Positions 9,466 to 18,539 of a stretch of DNA of 64,000 nt are shown here, piece after piece. Source of the DNA: JAPOUP01 sp965203605 (GTDB lineage: Bacteria; Pseudomonadota; Alphaproteobacteria; Rhodobacterales; Rhodobacteraceae); the NCBI GenBank assembly GCA_965203605.1, contig OZ241902.1:4340001-4404000 (forward strand), in the 5' to 3' direction. Each line of letters opens with the position of its first letter. Position 1 is the first letter of the stretch. Under the pieces are notes generated by a model. The model saw only the letters and a list, made by a program, of their open reading frames with translations. It ran no database searches and was not told the DNA's origin. The translations under genes were made by a program, and so were the position numbers.

Positions 9466-10099
9466 CCCGGTCCTCCCGGGAAAGTTCCGCCAGAGCATTC
9501 AGGGCCGCGCTTGCCATTGCCGACCCGCCAAGCCGTCCCTTAAGAGCGATGAATTCGCAACCGCGGGAATTCCCGGCGAGCTCGGTCTTTGAGTCTTCCG
9601 CACCTATGAAACCGACTGGAAATCCAAGGATAACAGCCGGCTTTGGCCAGCCGCGGTCGAGTTGTTCAAGAAGGTGAAACAGTGCTGTAGGGGCGTTGCC
9701 AATCACGACAATCGCACCTTCGACCCTGTCACACCAAAGGTCAACGGCTGCAGCGGAACGGGTTGTGCGCAGCTGCTTGGCCAAGGCTGGAACCACGGGA
9801 TGGTTCAACGTCACGACCAGATCATTGTGCCGGGGAAGTTTGGCCGCGGAAATTCCTGCAGCGACCATTTCGCAGTCGCAAAGGACCGGTGCTCCTGCGG
9901 TAAGTGCACTTTGTGCAGCTTCGCTTGCGCCGGGAGAGTGGACAATGCGGTCAGCCACGTCCGGCATGCCGCAGGCGTGGACTATACGTGTGACAACGCG
10001 GGCCATGCCGGAATCGAACCTGTCCAGCCGCGCTTCCTTTCGAACAATCGCAAAGCTCTCGGCATATATGGTTTCGGGATCCTTCAGGTATGGGCGCAT
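9458..10099 (-). CDS. cobH: Precorrin-8X methylmutase
   Basis: Moves the C11 methyl to C12 to make hydrogenobyrinate or its cobalt form. The 213-residue protein matches CobH/CbiC throughout: MRPYLKDPETIYAESF at the start, RIVHACGMPDVADRIVHSPG, APVLCDCEMVAAG and WPKPAVILGFPVGFIGAEDSK. The ATG at 10099 fits the family N-terminus better than the upstream TTG at 10126. The gap to cbiX is 66 bases. Confidence 0.94.
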   Translation of the reverse strand: MRPYLKDPETIYAESFAIVRKEARLDRFDSGMARVVTRIVHACGMPDVADRIVHSPGASEAAQSALTAGAPVLCDCEMVAAGISAAKLPRHNDLVVTLNHPVVPALAKQLRTTRSAAAVDLWCDRVEGAIVVIGNAPTALFHLLEQLDRGWPKPAVILGFPVGFIGAEDSKTELAGNSRGCEFIALKGRLGGSAMASAALNALAELSREDRDG

Positions 10100-10165
10100 T
10101 CGGCCGATCCGGATAAAGAGCACCAAGGTCCGTCTGGCACGGAGCGATTCAGGCTGACGGTCATG

Positions 10166-11215
10166 TCAGCCATTCGCCTTTCGAGCACTTTCCGGGCCGA
10201 GCGGATGATTTGCATGAGGATAGGGATGATGATGGTGGTGATGGTGGTGACCGTGATCCAACTCCAGCCTGCATTCACCTGTGCAGAACGTGTCGCAGAG
10301 CGGGCAGTCGGCAACGTTCGAACCAGGTGCGCCGGCGCCCTGTCCTTCGACATGGTGGTGATGGCTCTCCTGCACCGCCCCTACTTCTGCCTCGAAACCC
10401 AGTACCTGTGTGCGATACTTGCACATCGCGCAGTTTGGAGGCGGGGCTTCACCGACCTGTTCGGTCACCCGCTCGGCAAAAGTCTCAATCACTTTCGGGT
10501 GGTCGTTAAGGTAGCCGGCCTTGATGAACTCAATCTTCGGATGCTTCATCGCGACCTGATCGGTGAAGCCGTAGATCCGGTCAACCAGAATGCCGGTGAA
10601 CAGGAAATATGGAAAGACGATGACCCGTCGGTATCCCAACTTCGCCACGTGATTCAGGCAGGGGGCCACCAACGGAAACGTAACGCCGGAATAGCCGACT
10701 TCGCACCAGCCGAACCCCATGCCCTCCCATAGCATCCGTGCGATCTTGGCGACGTTGGAGTTGGCATCGGGATCCGATGCGCCGCGGCCGATGACAACCA
10801 GACACGTCTCGTGTAGCGAAATGGAGCCATTCTCGGCATTGGCGCGGCTTACGGCTTCCTTGATACGGGCACCTGCAGCGGCGATCATCTTCGTGTCCAC
10901 ACCAAGTTCACGTCCGTAACTGATCTCAATGCCATGTTTGGCGGCGTATGTGTTCAGTACCGTCGGAATGTCGTTCTTGGCGTGCATCGCGGCAAACAGC
11001 ATCCCGGGTACGGCCAAGATGCGTGCACATCCCGACTTCCTTAGCCGGTCCAGCCCGTCCCGAATCACCGGGTTGGCGAATTCCAGATATCCGTACTCGG
11101 TCAACCATCCATCAGGGAGGCAGGGAGGCAAGCGCTGCGCGAGGCTCCTGAACTCATCGACTGCGGCTTGGCTGCGCGATCCGTGACCGCAAATCATCAC
11201 ACCGATCCTGCTCAT
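10166..11215 (-). CDS. cbiX: Sirohydrochlorin cobaltochelatase, long CbiX with Cys and His-rich tail
   Basis: Inserts cobalt early, into sirohydrochlorin. The 349-residue protein starts IGVMICGHGSRSQ, the chelatase active-site motif, and has a second half-domain containing LVVIGRGASDPDANSN, giving the two-domain long CbiX. After the catalytic part comes CAMCKYR, like the Fe-S ligand motif of long CbiX proteins. The tail has two His clusters (one with eight His in a row), probably a metal store. The ATG overlaps the TGA of the upstream small gene (ATGA), so the two are coupled. Finding CbiX together with CobN suggests both cobalt insertion routes, or repurposing of one enzyme. Confidence 0.92.
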   Translation of the reverse strand: MSRIGVMICGHGSRSQAAVDEFRSLAQRLPPCLPDGWLTEYGYLEFANPVIRDGLDRLRKSGCARILAVPGMLFAAMHAKNDIPTVLNTYAAKHGIEISYGRELGVDTKMIAAAGARIKEAVSRANAENGSISLHETCLVVIGRGASDPDANSNVAKIARMLWEGMGFGWCEVGYSGVTFPLVAPCLNHVAKLGYRRVIVFPYFLFTGILVDRIYGFTDQVAMKHPKIEFIKAGYLNDHPKVIETFAERVTEQVGEAPPPNCAMCKYRTQVLGFEAEVGAVQESHHHHVEGQGAGAPGSNVADCPLCDTFCTGECRLELDHGHHHHHHHHPYPHANHPLGPESARKANG

Positions 11216-11436
11216 TGTCTCAGATCTTCCGGCAGGCGATTGCCAGTCGACGCGTCTTTGGATATGGAATTTGCGCACTCCCGGAACCAGAAGAAAAACG
11301 TGATCGCAAATGCCATGACAATTGCACCAATGGCCAGCCAATGGCTGTGTCCGGCTGTTGCGGTGTCGTTGACGTGGCCGGGATGCCCAAAGGCCGGGCT
11401 GGCAGCGAACGCTGCGATGGCAGCATGTACTTTCAT
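11212..11436 (-). CDS. Small His-rich membrane protein in the cobalamin operon
   Basis: Encodes 74 residues. It has a signal-like start (MKVHAAIAAFAASPAFG), then HPGHV and AGHSHW, then one clear membrane segment (LAIGAIVMAFAITFFFW) and a short cytoplasmic tail. A purine-rich GAGAGGGAAAA precedes the ATG at 11436. It is the first gene of the cbiX operon and coupled to cbiX by ATGA. Short proteins with HPGH and HSHW motifs occur in alphaproteobacterial cobalamin clusters (possibly DUF6732; I am not certain). A role in cobalt handling is inferred from the His residues and position. Confidence 0.7.
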   Translation of the reverse strand: MKVHAAIAAFAASPAFGHPGHVNDTATAGHSHWLAIGAIVMAFAITFFFWFRECANSISKDASTGNRLPEDLRQ

Positions 11437-11479
11437 GGGTTTTCCCTCTCGAACCTGCAGGCGAAAAGGGGAGCGGTGC

Positions 11480-11640
11480 CGCATTTGGCAGGTCTCGACG
11501 ACGCGGCCGTTCGCCCCCTGAGTGGGTCGGCGCCAGGACGCTCTCCTTTCCGGCCCGTAATTGGGCTTCGTCTGAAGTCGGAATAATCCCCACGATGTCC
11601 TTCCGCAAGAGGGGTAGGCAAAAGAGATGCATTCCGGACT
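11480..11640 (-). promoter_or_regulatory. Possible variant cobalamin riboswitch in the leader of the cbiX operon
   Basis: On the minus strand the leader has GAGACCTGCC (11488-11497), the 3' core of the cobalamin riboswitch, 52 bases before the first start codon. Upstream are GGAAAGGAGAGCG, CCCACTC, and GGAAGG further 5'. The order and spacing differ from the canonical element at 33308-33491, so it would be a variant or a chance match. A folding and covariance search is needed. Confidence 0.4.
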
Positions 11641-12190
11641 CAACATGCCGTGGAATTTTGCACGGCGGATGTTCAGGATGGCCAGCTCGCCGCTGCGCCT
11701 GCAATCTACCGGTAGATGGCCAGTTCCAACAGGACGCGAATCCGGAGGATGAGGTTTCGTGCAGGGTAAGCGCTCTGGGCCTCAATGGCTTCGGTAAACC
11801 ATGAACAGGGCGCGACCGAGCGATCCAATTGTCGTGACGGGCACAATCTGTCCACCACGCCCATTGTAATCCATTGATATGAAGGGATCCAGAATATGAT
11901 GTGGCCGTCATATTGTCCGCCTTGGTGCACCAAGTTCTGTTCGCCGAGAGCTTCGACGTCCTTACTCCAGATGCCGGGATCCGACATTTCGGTGGATGAC
12001 TCTGGATCCGAAGGCTCGAATTCCCATCCGAATCACCAGCGGAACCAACCCCGGCCATGGAGTTACCCAAAAGCCTCTGGATCCCCCGTCCCATGCTGTT
12101 GGACCCCTGACCTGACGTGACCACTGCGGTTTGATCAGCCGGACCCCATGTCGCGGCGGAAGAGAGACCGTGGCGGCTGCCGTATTGATT

Positions 12191-12397
12191 GGGGATTATA
12201 TACTTGATTAACCAGCGCCCCCAAACAAAGGAAAGGAGATGATCATGGCTCTGGATCCCCGCTGTGGTTCCAGGCTTTCGTCAAAACCTGCCAACAGTTT
12301 TGACCCAGGATGGATTCTCGGTTGACGGCGGCAGTTAGGTGGATGGCCGGCGCTGGTGTTGCAATTCGGACTGGAATGGGGCAAGTATATAATCCCC
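12191..12397. repeat. Inverted-repeat element, 16-bp perfect arms
   Basis: GGGGATTATATACTTG at 12191-12206 is repeated exactly in inverse at 12382-12397. The 175-base interior has no credible gene. The arrangement is that of a small non-autonomous element. Confidence 0.6.
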
Positions 12398-12413
12398 TAT
12401 TGATTCCGCAGGT

Positions 12414-12554
12414 GGGTGTAGCCCAGATTGTTGGCAATCCATACTTTCGGTCGACTTTATCGGGCGGAGATCTACTGAAAGGCGTTCCTATGTCGAGAAA
12501 TCAAGGCTCAATATAACACCCAGGCGACTCATGCCAATAATCTGGGCTACACCC
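12414..12554. repeat. MITE-like element, 141 bp, with 23-bp inverted ends
   Basis: The left arm 12414-12436 (GGGTGTAGCCCAGATTGTTG...) recurs inverted at 12532-12554 with about one mismatch. A third copy of the end lies at 605-628. No transposase with these ends is in the window. Confidence 0.65.
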
Positions 12555-13115
12555 TCCGCAGGTCGCTGGAGTGACTGATGCCAACGCTCCTCGCCGTGCG
12601 GACGAATCGGTTCTGGAATCTGGCTGAACGGTCGTCCGGACTCCGGGTGCTGCTCGTCCAGCGCTCTCTGGACAAATACGTCTCTGCACTCAACACTGAG
12701 CTTCAGCCCCGGCGTGCTACAGTCTCCCATCCAGACCACCCCTCTTTGTAGCCCCTGCCGGTCGCTCCGTTGTCCACTTCGATCCCTTCCGGCCATTGAG
12801 TGCATCGGGCATCGCGTCCTTGACTTCCTTCAACGCCCCTACGGTCGAGGTCGAACCCATGGCTAGGCATGGTTGCCACGTTGAGTGCCGCGTTTGCAGC
12901 CAGGGCGTTCCCCTGGTTTCCGAAATACACATCCCGCCTGTCCGGAGTGCCCGTCTTGCGGGTGTCGATGCCGAGACGCAGCTTCTTCCCGTCGTCCATG
13001 TGTGTCGTGCGCGAAGACCTTTTCCGGGTGCCTATATAGAAAAGTTGACAAGCCACGATATAATGTGTTTTACAGCCAAAACAAACACCTGATCTTGTGT
13101 TTTGTCAACCAAGAT

Positions 13116-13385
13116 TCATAGGCCGCTCTTTCCGGGACGCATTTCCTCAAGACTCCCGCGCCGCTTGCTGAGGGCGGCATGGTTGTCCTCAGCGGACGCT
13201 GCCTTCACCTTCGTGTTGGCTTCGGAGACCGCGGCTTTGTCGGAGTTGTTCATCACCTTTCCGACGGTGGCCATCGCATCCTTGAGGACTTTGTCCGCCG
13301 TGGCCGCAGGATCCGAGGGTTGCTGCTGTGTACCACCCATGGACGTCGTCGTGCCGCCGCCAATGCCGCTCGCTCCGTCGTCCGG
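13116..13385 (-). pseudogene. Surface lipoprotein remnant lacking signal peptide
   Basis: Directly downstream of the broken nuclease stop. The frame reads through a Gly/Thr linker (GIGGGTTTSMGGTQQQ) into a short helical part resembling residues 30-100 of the lipoprotein at 42931-44496 (DADTKVKAAEAAV there, EANTKVKAASAED here) and ends at 13116. The signal peptide, lipobox and barrel are gone. The order nuclease then lipoprotein matches 50227-54171. Confidence 0.6.
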
Positions 13386-14940
13386 TCAGGCCGACTCGGC
13401 CCTGACCTTGAGAAGGTTCCGTGCCTCGCGCCCGCAGGCCACGCCGATCAGGTGGACGGGTTCCCCGCGTCCGCGCCACCTGTCCGCGTAGCTCCGCCCG
13501 CGCATCTGGACGACCGCCGCGTCAAGCGCGGCGTCCGCGTCCCCGTCACCCTCCGCCATCTTGAACTCTATGACGAACACCTGCCGGCCCGTCAGCACCG
13601 TCATGTCCGCACGGCCATGGCTGGAGGCGTCCTCCGCCCGGACGTCCGCGCCGACGGCCCGGAGGCACATGTGCAGCAGGCTCGCGTACCACGCCTCGTG
13701 GCGGGCCAGCTCGCCGGTGGCGTGCCATTGTTACGGGATCCCCGACAGATACGTGCGGAGCAGGTCGGCGAACCCCTCGAAGTCGTTGGCCCCGACGCGC
13801 GGAGCTCGCGCCCCTGGCCGGCCGCCTCGACCGCGGCCTTGCCCAGGTGCCGCAGCAGGCCCCGGTTCAGGCTGGTCCGCACCTCGAGGTTCGGGTAGTC
13901 CAGCCGGTAGAGCGTGTCGAACCCTTCCTTCCGCTCCTCCGCGATGGTCAGGTAGCCGGTCTGGAACAGCAGCGCCTCGATGCCGATGTCGTCCACGTCG
14001 AACCTCGAGACGAGCGACATGTCGGCCATCCGGTTCTCCAGCTCCATCGGGCCGACCGACCGCTCCACGAGCGTCCGGAACAGGAACCCCGGGGAGCCGG
14101 TCTCGAACCACCAGGGCCGGAACTCGCGGTTCCGCAGCAGCAGCACGTCGTAGGGGTTGTAGACCCTCTCCCCGCCGAGCCAGTGGTAGCCGTTGTACCA
14201 GGCCCGGATCCTGTCCCGGTCCAGCCCGCCGAGCTCCGGCGCGAACACCCGGTCAAGGTCGCCCTCCGTGTAGCCGCAGATGGTGGCGTAGCGCGGGTTC
14301 AGGCTGATGTCCTTCAGGTTGTTCAGGCCCGAGAGCAGGCTGGCCTTCGAGAACATGCTCACGCCGGTGACGAAGGTGAAGCGGACATGCTCCGCACAGT
14401 CCTTGATGATGCCGTAGAACCCGCGCAGGTAGTCGCGGTTGGCTGTCGCCAGTTCCGAATCGTGGATCACGTCGAGGATCGGCTTGTCATACTCGTCCAC
14501 AAGGACCGCCACCTGACGCCCGGCGGCGTGATGCAGGTGGTGAAGGACGGCCCGCAGGTGTTCGGGACCTGCGCGGATGGAGTGCGCCGGATCGAGCCCG
14601 GTCGCATGCTCAGTGAGCGTCAGTTGATTGAGTATGCTATGCTCAAGGTCATGGGGATCACTGAATTTGCCGCCAAAGCTCAGCCGCACAACCGGATGGC
14701 GGATCGACCAGTCCCAATGTCCGTGAATGTCCAGGCCCCGGAACAGTTCCTCGTGTCCCTCGAACAGCGATCGCAGCGTGTCCAGTAGCAGGCTCTTGCC
14801 GAACCTGCGCGGACGGGACAGGAAATAGTGGTGCCCCCTTCCACCAGCTTCCGCACCAGGGGGGTCTTGTCAACGTAGTAGCTGTCCTCCTGCCGGATTG
14901 TCCGGAGATCCTGTATCCCGATCGGAAGGCGGCGGGTCAT
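13386..14940 (-). pseudogene. AAA-ATPase_like / PD-(D/E)XK nuclease, inactivated
   Basis: Homologous along its whole length to the intact genes at 50227-51786 and 57958-59523, but carrying at least three lesions. These are a one-base deletion in a C run (plus-strand 14834-14838) just before the P-loop, a frameshift near 13800, and a stop (TAA) near 13733 where the intact copy has Tyr in GIPYQWHA. The ATG at 14940 begins MTRRLPIGIQDL as in the family. The nuclease core HGRADMTVL...VIEFKM is still readable near the 3' end. Confidence 0.85.
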
Positions 14941-15192
14941 CTGTCTCTCCGTTCGTTGCCTTCGCAAGCCCATACGGCACACCCGCAACCTTATCAAGGA
15001 ATCGTGGTTTGCGCCACATGACGGTTGTTTCCATTGACTCAAGCCAGTCCGGGTTCGGCTGTTACCGGAGCGATCGTTTCAGCGGCTGAGCGTTCCAGAT
15101 GGGTTCGCTCCTACCGGTCAAGATACCGAACCGCCCTGTTTTCGGTTGCGTAGGGTGTCTATATGGGGAGGGGGCTGTGGGGAGAATTGTTG

Positions 15193-16170
15193 ATGGGCCA
15201 ACTTGTAGATGGTGTTTGGAAGACTGCCGTGCCACTGGTCGCGTCTGGACAGGACGGAGAGTTTCGCCGCAAGGATGCGGTGTTCCGAAACTGGATCACA
15301 CCTGACGGGGTGCCTGGCATCTCGGGACGAGGAGGATTCAAGGCTGAATCCGGACGTTATCACCTCTACGTCGCCTGGGCCTGTCCCTGGGCGCATCGCA
15401 CCGTGATCTTCCGGAGGCTGAAAGGGCTGGAGAATCTGGTTGGCGTTTCCGCAGTTCATCCTGAAATGCTGGACGACGGCTGGACTTTCAGGCGGAATGA
15501 CGACGGTGCGACCGGCGATCCGCTCTACGGACTGGAGTTCATGCGCGATCTCTACATCAAGGCGGATTCGAATGTGAGCTGTCGTGTCACCGTTCCGGTT
15601 CTTTGGGATCGTCAACATGAAACGATCGTGTCGAACGAAAGCTCGGAGATCATTCGAATGTTCAATTCCGCGTTTGACGGATTGACCGGAAGCACGGCCG
15701 ATTTCTGGCCTGAGGACCTGCGGGACGACATCGAGCCCATAAACGCCCGCATTTACGAAACGGTGAACAACGGCGTTTACCGTTCGGGTTTCGCGACGAC
15801 GCAAAGTGCCTACGAGCGCGCTGTCCTCGCACTCTTCGACTCGCTGGACTGGCTTGACGGGCGACTGTCGTCGAACCGGTATCTGATGGGGGATCGGATT
15901 ACGGAGGCTGACTGGCGGCTCTTCACGACGCTGGTGCGGTTTGACCTCGTCTATTTCGGTCATTTCAAGTGCAACCGTCGGCGGCTGATCGACTATCCGA
16001 ACCTTTGGGCCTACGCACGCGAACTCTATCAGTGGGACGGCGTGGCCGAGACGGTCAACTTCACGGACATCTCGCGACACTACCACTATAGCCACGCTGA
16101 AATCAATCCGCACCGAATTGTCCCGATCGGACCGATCACCGACTGGGAAGCTCCACACGGTCGGGATTGA
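15193..16170 (+). CDS. yqjG: Glutathionyl-hydroquinone reductase (Xi-class GST)
   Basis: Reduces glutathionyl-hydroquinones with glutathione, a cytoplasmic quinone detoxification step. The 325-residue protein has the Xi-class active site ACPWAHRT with the catalytic Cys near residue 63, the preceding GRYHLYVA, then VPVLWDRQHETIVSNESSEI for glutathione binding. The C-terminal helical domain has NNGVYRSGFATTQ and a YPNLWAYAREL end. Length is normal. The ATG at 15193 is chosen over 15163 because GGGGAG lies nine bases upstream. It is transcribed alone; no link to the cob genes is evident. Confidence 0.92.
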   Translation: MGQLVDGVWKTAVPLVASGQDGEFRRKDAVFRNWITPDGVPGISGRGGFKAESGRYHLYVAWACPWAHRTVIFRRLKGLENLVGVSAVHPEMLDDGWTFRRNDDGATGDPLYGLEFMRDLYIKADSNVSCRVTVPVLWDRQHETIVSNESSEIIRMFNSAFDGLTGSTADFWPEDLRDDIEPINARIYETVNNGVYRSGFATTQSAYERAVLALFDSLDWLDGRLSSNRYLMGDRITEADWRLFTTLVRFDLVYFGHFKCNRRRLIDYPNLWAYARELYQWDGVAETVNFTDISRHYHYSHAEINPHRIVPIGPITDWEAPHGRD

Positions 16171-16321
16171 TCCTGTTGGCGCGAATTCCATGGACGAAGT
16201 CCGGGAACAACAGACGGACTGCCATCAGCCAGCCTTGTCAGCAGGTTCCTGATTCTGTGACTGTTTCCTGCGTAAGGCATTCGAATCCGCTTGGTGGATG
16301 GCTTCAGGGAGAGGAAAGCAC

Positions 16322-16693
16322 ATGACGACCTGGATCACCGTTTGCGATACCTGCAAGCGCGACGGCTGGGAAACCGGCGATATGAGCTTGACGGACGGCG
16401 AGCGTCTGGCGGCTTTGGTCGAAGCCGAGATCAATCACGAGTCCAGCGTCAGGGTTCGACGGCTGAGTTGCCTTATGGGTTGCGGGAAGGGCTGCAACGT
16501 CGCGGTCCAGAGTAGCGGCAAGTATTCGTACACCTTGGGCGACTTCATCCCTGAACGCGCGGCGGCCCAGGCTATCGCCAATTACGCGCGACTTCATGCG
16601 ATCAGTGAGACTGGAGTGGTACCCTATCGGCAGTGGCCGGAGGCGGTGAAGGGGCACTTCGTTACCCGCCATATGCCGTTACCCGAGGAATGA
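16322..16693 (+). CDS. DUF1636 family Cys-rich protein of cobalamin clusters
   Basis: A 123-residue protein with CDTCK near residue 8 and CLMGCGKGCNVA near residues 51-62. The Cys arrangement suggests a thioredoxin-like [2Fe-2S] fold. DUF1636 genes are common beside cob genes in alphaproteobacteria, but their exact role is not known to me. A good ribosome site (GGGAGAGGAAAG) precedes the ATG. Its TGA overlaps the cobC ATG, so it is the first gene of a three-gene coupled unit. Confidence 0.85.
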   Translation: MTTWITVCDTCKRDGWETGDMSLTDGERLAALVEAEINHESSVRVRRLSCLMGCGKGCNVAVQSSGKYSYTLGDFIPERAAAQAIANYARLHAISETGVVPYRQWPEAVKGHFVTRHMPLPEE

Positions 16694-17631
16694 TCGCCGA
16701 ATTCCATCGCGACCATGGTGGGAATCTCGATCTGGCCATCGGGAGATTTGGCGGTAAGCGCGACGATTGGCTGGATCTCTCCACCGGGATCAATCCCGTG
16801 TCCTATCCCGTGCGGAATCTGCCCGTTGACTGTTGGGCGTCGCTTCCCGACATCGCTTCAATGCAGGAACTGGAACTTGTCGCAAGGCGCTTCTGGCAGG
16901 TTCCCGAATCCGCGGCTGTCGTCGCAGCTCCTGGCGTCTCAGCGCTCATCGCCCGGATTCCGGATCTCGCCTCGCCGGGTACCCTGCACGTCGATGTACC
17001 GACCTATGGCGAGTTTGCCGCCGCTTTCAAAGGGTATGGCTGGCGAATGGGCGATATGGACTCTGCCGCAAGGGTTGTTGTGCATCCCAACAATCCCGAC
17101 GGTAGGTGGCAGGAACTGGATGGAATCGACTCATCGCTGTTGGTGATCGACGAGAGCTTCTGCGATGTTGCGCCGGAACGGAGCCACATTGCCGCCGCAT
17201 TGCGTCCCGGCACCCTGATCCTGAAGGGTTTGGGAAAGTTCTGGGGGTTGGCTGGCCTGCGTCTGGGCTTCGCCATGGGAGATCCTGTCCTGATCGAACG
17301 GTTGGCAAGCCGACTTGGTCCCTGGCCAGTCTCGGGGCCGGCGCTGGTGGTCGGCACGGCCGCGCTTGATGATCCGTCCTGGGCGGAGGCGACCCGCAAC
17401 CGTTTGGCGGAAGACGCCAGGCGGTTGGATACAGCCATGAAATCCGCGGGCGCTTCGGTCGTGGGCGGAACGGCCCTTTTCCGACTGTTCGAGGTTGATG
17501 ATGCACTGGCGTGGCAGGTTCGCTTCGCCCGGCATCGTATATGGACACGCACGTTTGCCTACTCCCGGACATGGTTGCGGCTCGGACTTCCGCATCCCGA
17601 CAACTGGGAACGATTCGAGGCAGCCTTATGA
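16690..17631 (+). CDS. cobC: L-threonine-O-3-phosphate decarboxylase
   Basis: A PLP enzyme that makes (R)-1-amino-2-propanol phosphate for the nucleotide loop of cobalamin. The 313-residue protein has HGGNLDLAIGRFG and LDLSTGINPVSYPV at the N-terminus, VVVHPNNPDGRW, and the PLP lysine in LGKFWGLAGLRLGF (near residue 183). It is slightly short for the family but complete. The ATG at 16690 overlaps the DUF1636 stop, and its own stop overlaps the cobD start, so expression is coupled. Confidence 0.92.
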   Translation: MIAEFHRDHGGNLDLAIGRFGGKRDDWLDLSTGINPVSYPVRNLPVDCWASLPDIASMQELELVARRFWQVPESAAVVAAPGVSALIARIPDLASPGTLHVDVPTYGEFAAAFKGYGWRMGDMDSAARVVVHPNNPDGRWQELDGIDSSLLVIDESFCDVAPERSHIAAALRPGTLILKGLGKFWGLAGLRLGFAMGDPVLIERLASRLGPWPVSGPALVVGTAALDDPSWAEATRNRLAEDARRLDTAMKSAGASVVGGTALFRLFEVDDALAWQVRFARHRIWTRTFAYSRTWLRLGLPHPDNWERFEAAL

Positions 17632-18539
17632 ACACTGCCGGAGTTCTGGCGGCTGCCCTGTTTCTTGATGCCGTGTTGGGCGAGCCGCGTTGGCTCTGGT
17701 CGCGTGTGCCGCACCCGGCCGTGCTGATGGGCCATGCCGTTACCTGGATCGACGATCATTGCAACCGGGGCCCGTACCGCAGAGCCCGCGGCGCGACCAG
17801 CTTTGCGGCGCTTTGTGCAATGTCGTTGATCCTAGGTGCGTTGCTCTCGACACTGCCGGGCGCCTGGGTGATTGAGCTTGCTGCCGCATCGGCCATTCTC
17901 GCCCAGCGAAGCCTGGCCAACCACGTCCGGGATGTTGCCACTGCATTGCGTATTTCGGTTGGCGATGGCCGCCGTGCGGTCGGGCTCATCGTAGGTCGCG
18001 ACACCGAAGGAATGGACCAATCTGCCATCGCGCGCGCTGCGGTCGAGAGCGCCGCCGAGAATCTATCGGACGGCGTGATTGCACCTGCCTTCTGGTTTCT
18101 TGTCGCTGGCCTTCCTGGCCTCTTTGTCTACAAGCTAACGAACACCGCCGACAGCATGATCGGCTACCGCAATGAGCGTTACGGTGAATTTGGCTGTGCA
18201 GCGGCCAGATTCGACGATGTTCTGAGCTTTCTTCCCGCACGTCTGACGGCGGTCTTCGTTGCTTTGGCGTATGGGCTGACGGATTTTCGCGGTATCATAA
18301 CCGATGCGGCGCTTCATCGTTCGCCAAACGCCGGTTGGCCGGAGGCTGCGATGGCCCGCGTTGTTGGAATCGCGTTATCGGGACCGAGGCGTTACGAGGG
18401 AAAACTCCGGGAATTCCCATATGTATTTGCGGCAGGGAGGACACTGGCGAGTCCGGCTGACATAGAAAATGCGGTTGCGGCGATCTGGCGGGTGTGGGTG
18501 GTCGTGGTCTCCGCCATCATCATGATTGCTGTTTTCTGA
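17628..18539 (+). CDS. cobD: Adenosylcobinamide-phosphate synthase
   Basis: An inner-membrane enzyme joining aminopropanol (phosphate) to adenosylcobyrate. The 303-residue protein is CobD/CbiB: FLDAVLGEPRWLWSRVPHP near the start, AAVESAAENLSDGVIAPAFW, and NTADSMIGYRNERYGEFG. Several hydrophobic segments span the protein, including the last 15 residues. The ATG at 17628 overlaps the cobC stop (ATGA). CobC and CobD perform consecutive steps, which explains the coupling. Confidence 0.94.
   Translation: MNTAGVLAAALFLDAVLGEPRWLWSRVPHPAVLMGHAVTWIDDHCNRGPYRRARGATSFAALCAMSLILGALLSTLPGAWVIELAAASAILAQRSLANHVRDVATALRISVGDGRRAVGLIVGRDTEGMDQSAIARAAVESAAENLSDGVIAPAFWFLVAGLPGLFVYKLTNTADSMIGYRNERYGEFGCAAARFDDVLSFLPARLTAVFVALAYGLTDFRGIITDAALHRSPNAGWPEAAMARVVGIALSGPRRYEGKLREFPYVFAAGRTLASPADIENAVAAIWRVWVVVVSAIIMIAVF

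Larger units (their letters stand above)
11641..13115. other. Long non-coding accessory stretch
   Basis: About 1.5 kb with no gene that I can support; open frames on both strands are short and match nothing I know. It holds two small inverted-repeat elements (12191-12397 and 12414-12554). Near 13043-13110 is an AT-rich patch with GTTGACAA and its inverse TTGTCAAC, which could be a promoter or an element edge. Confidence 0.5.
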
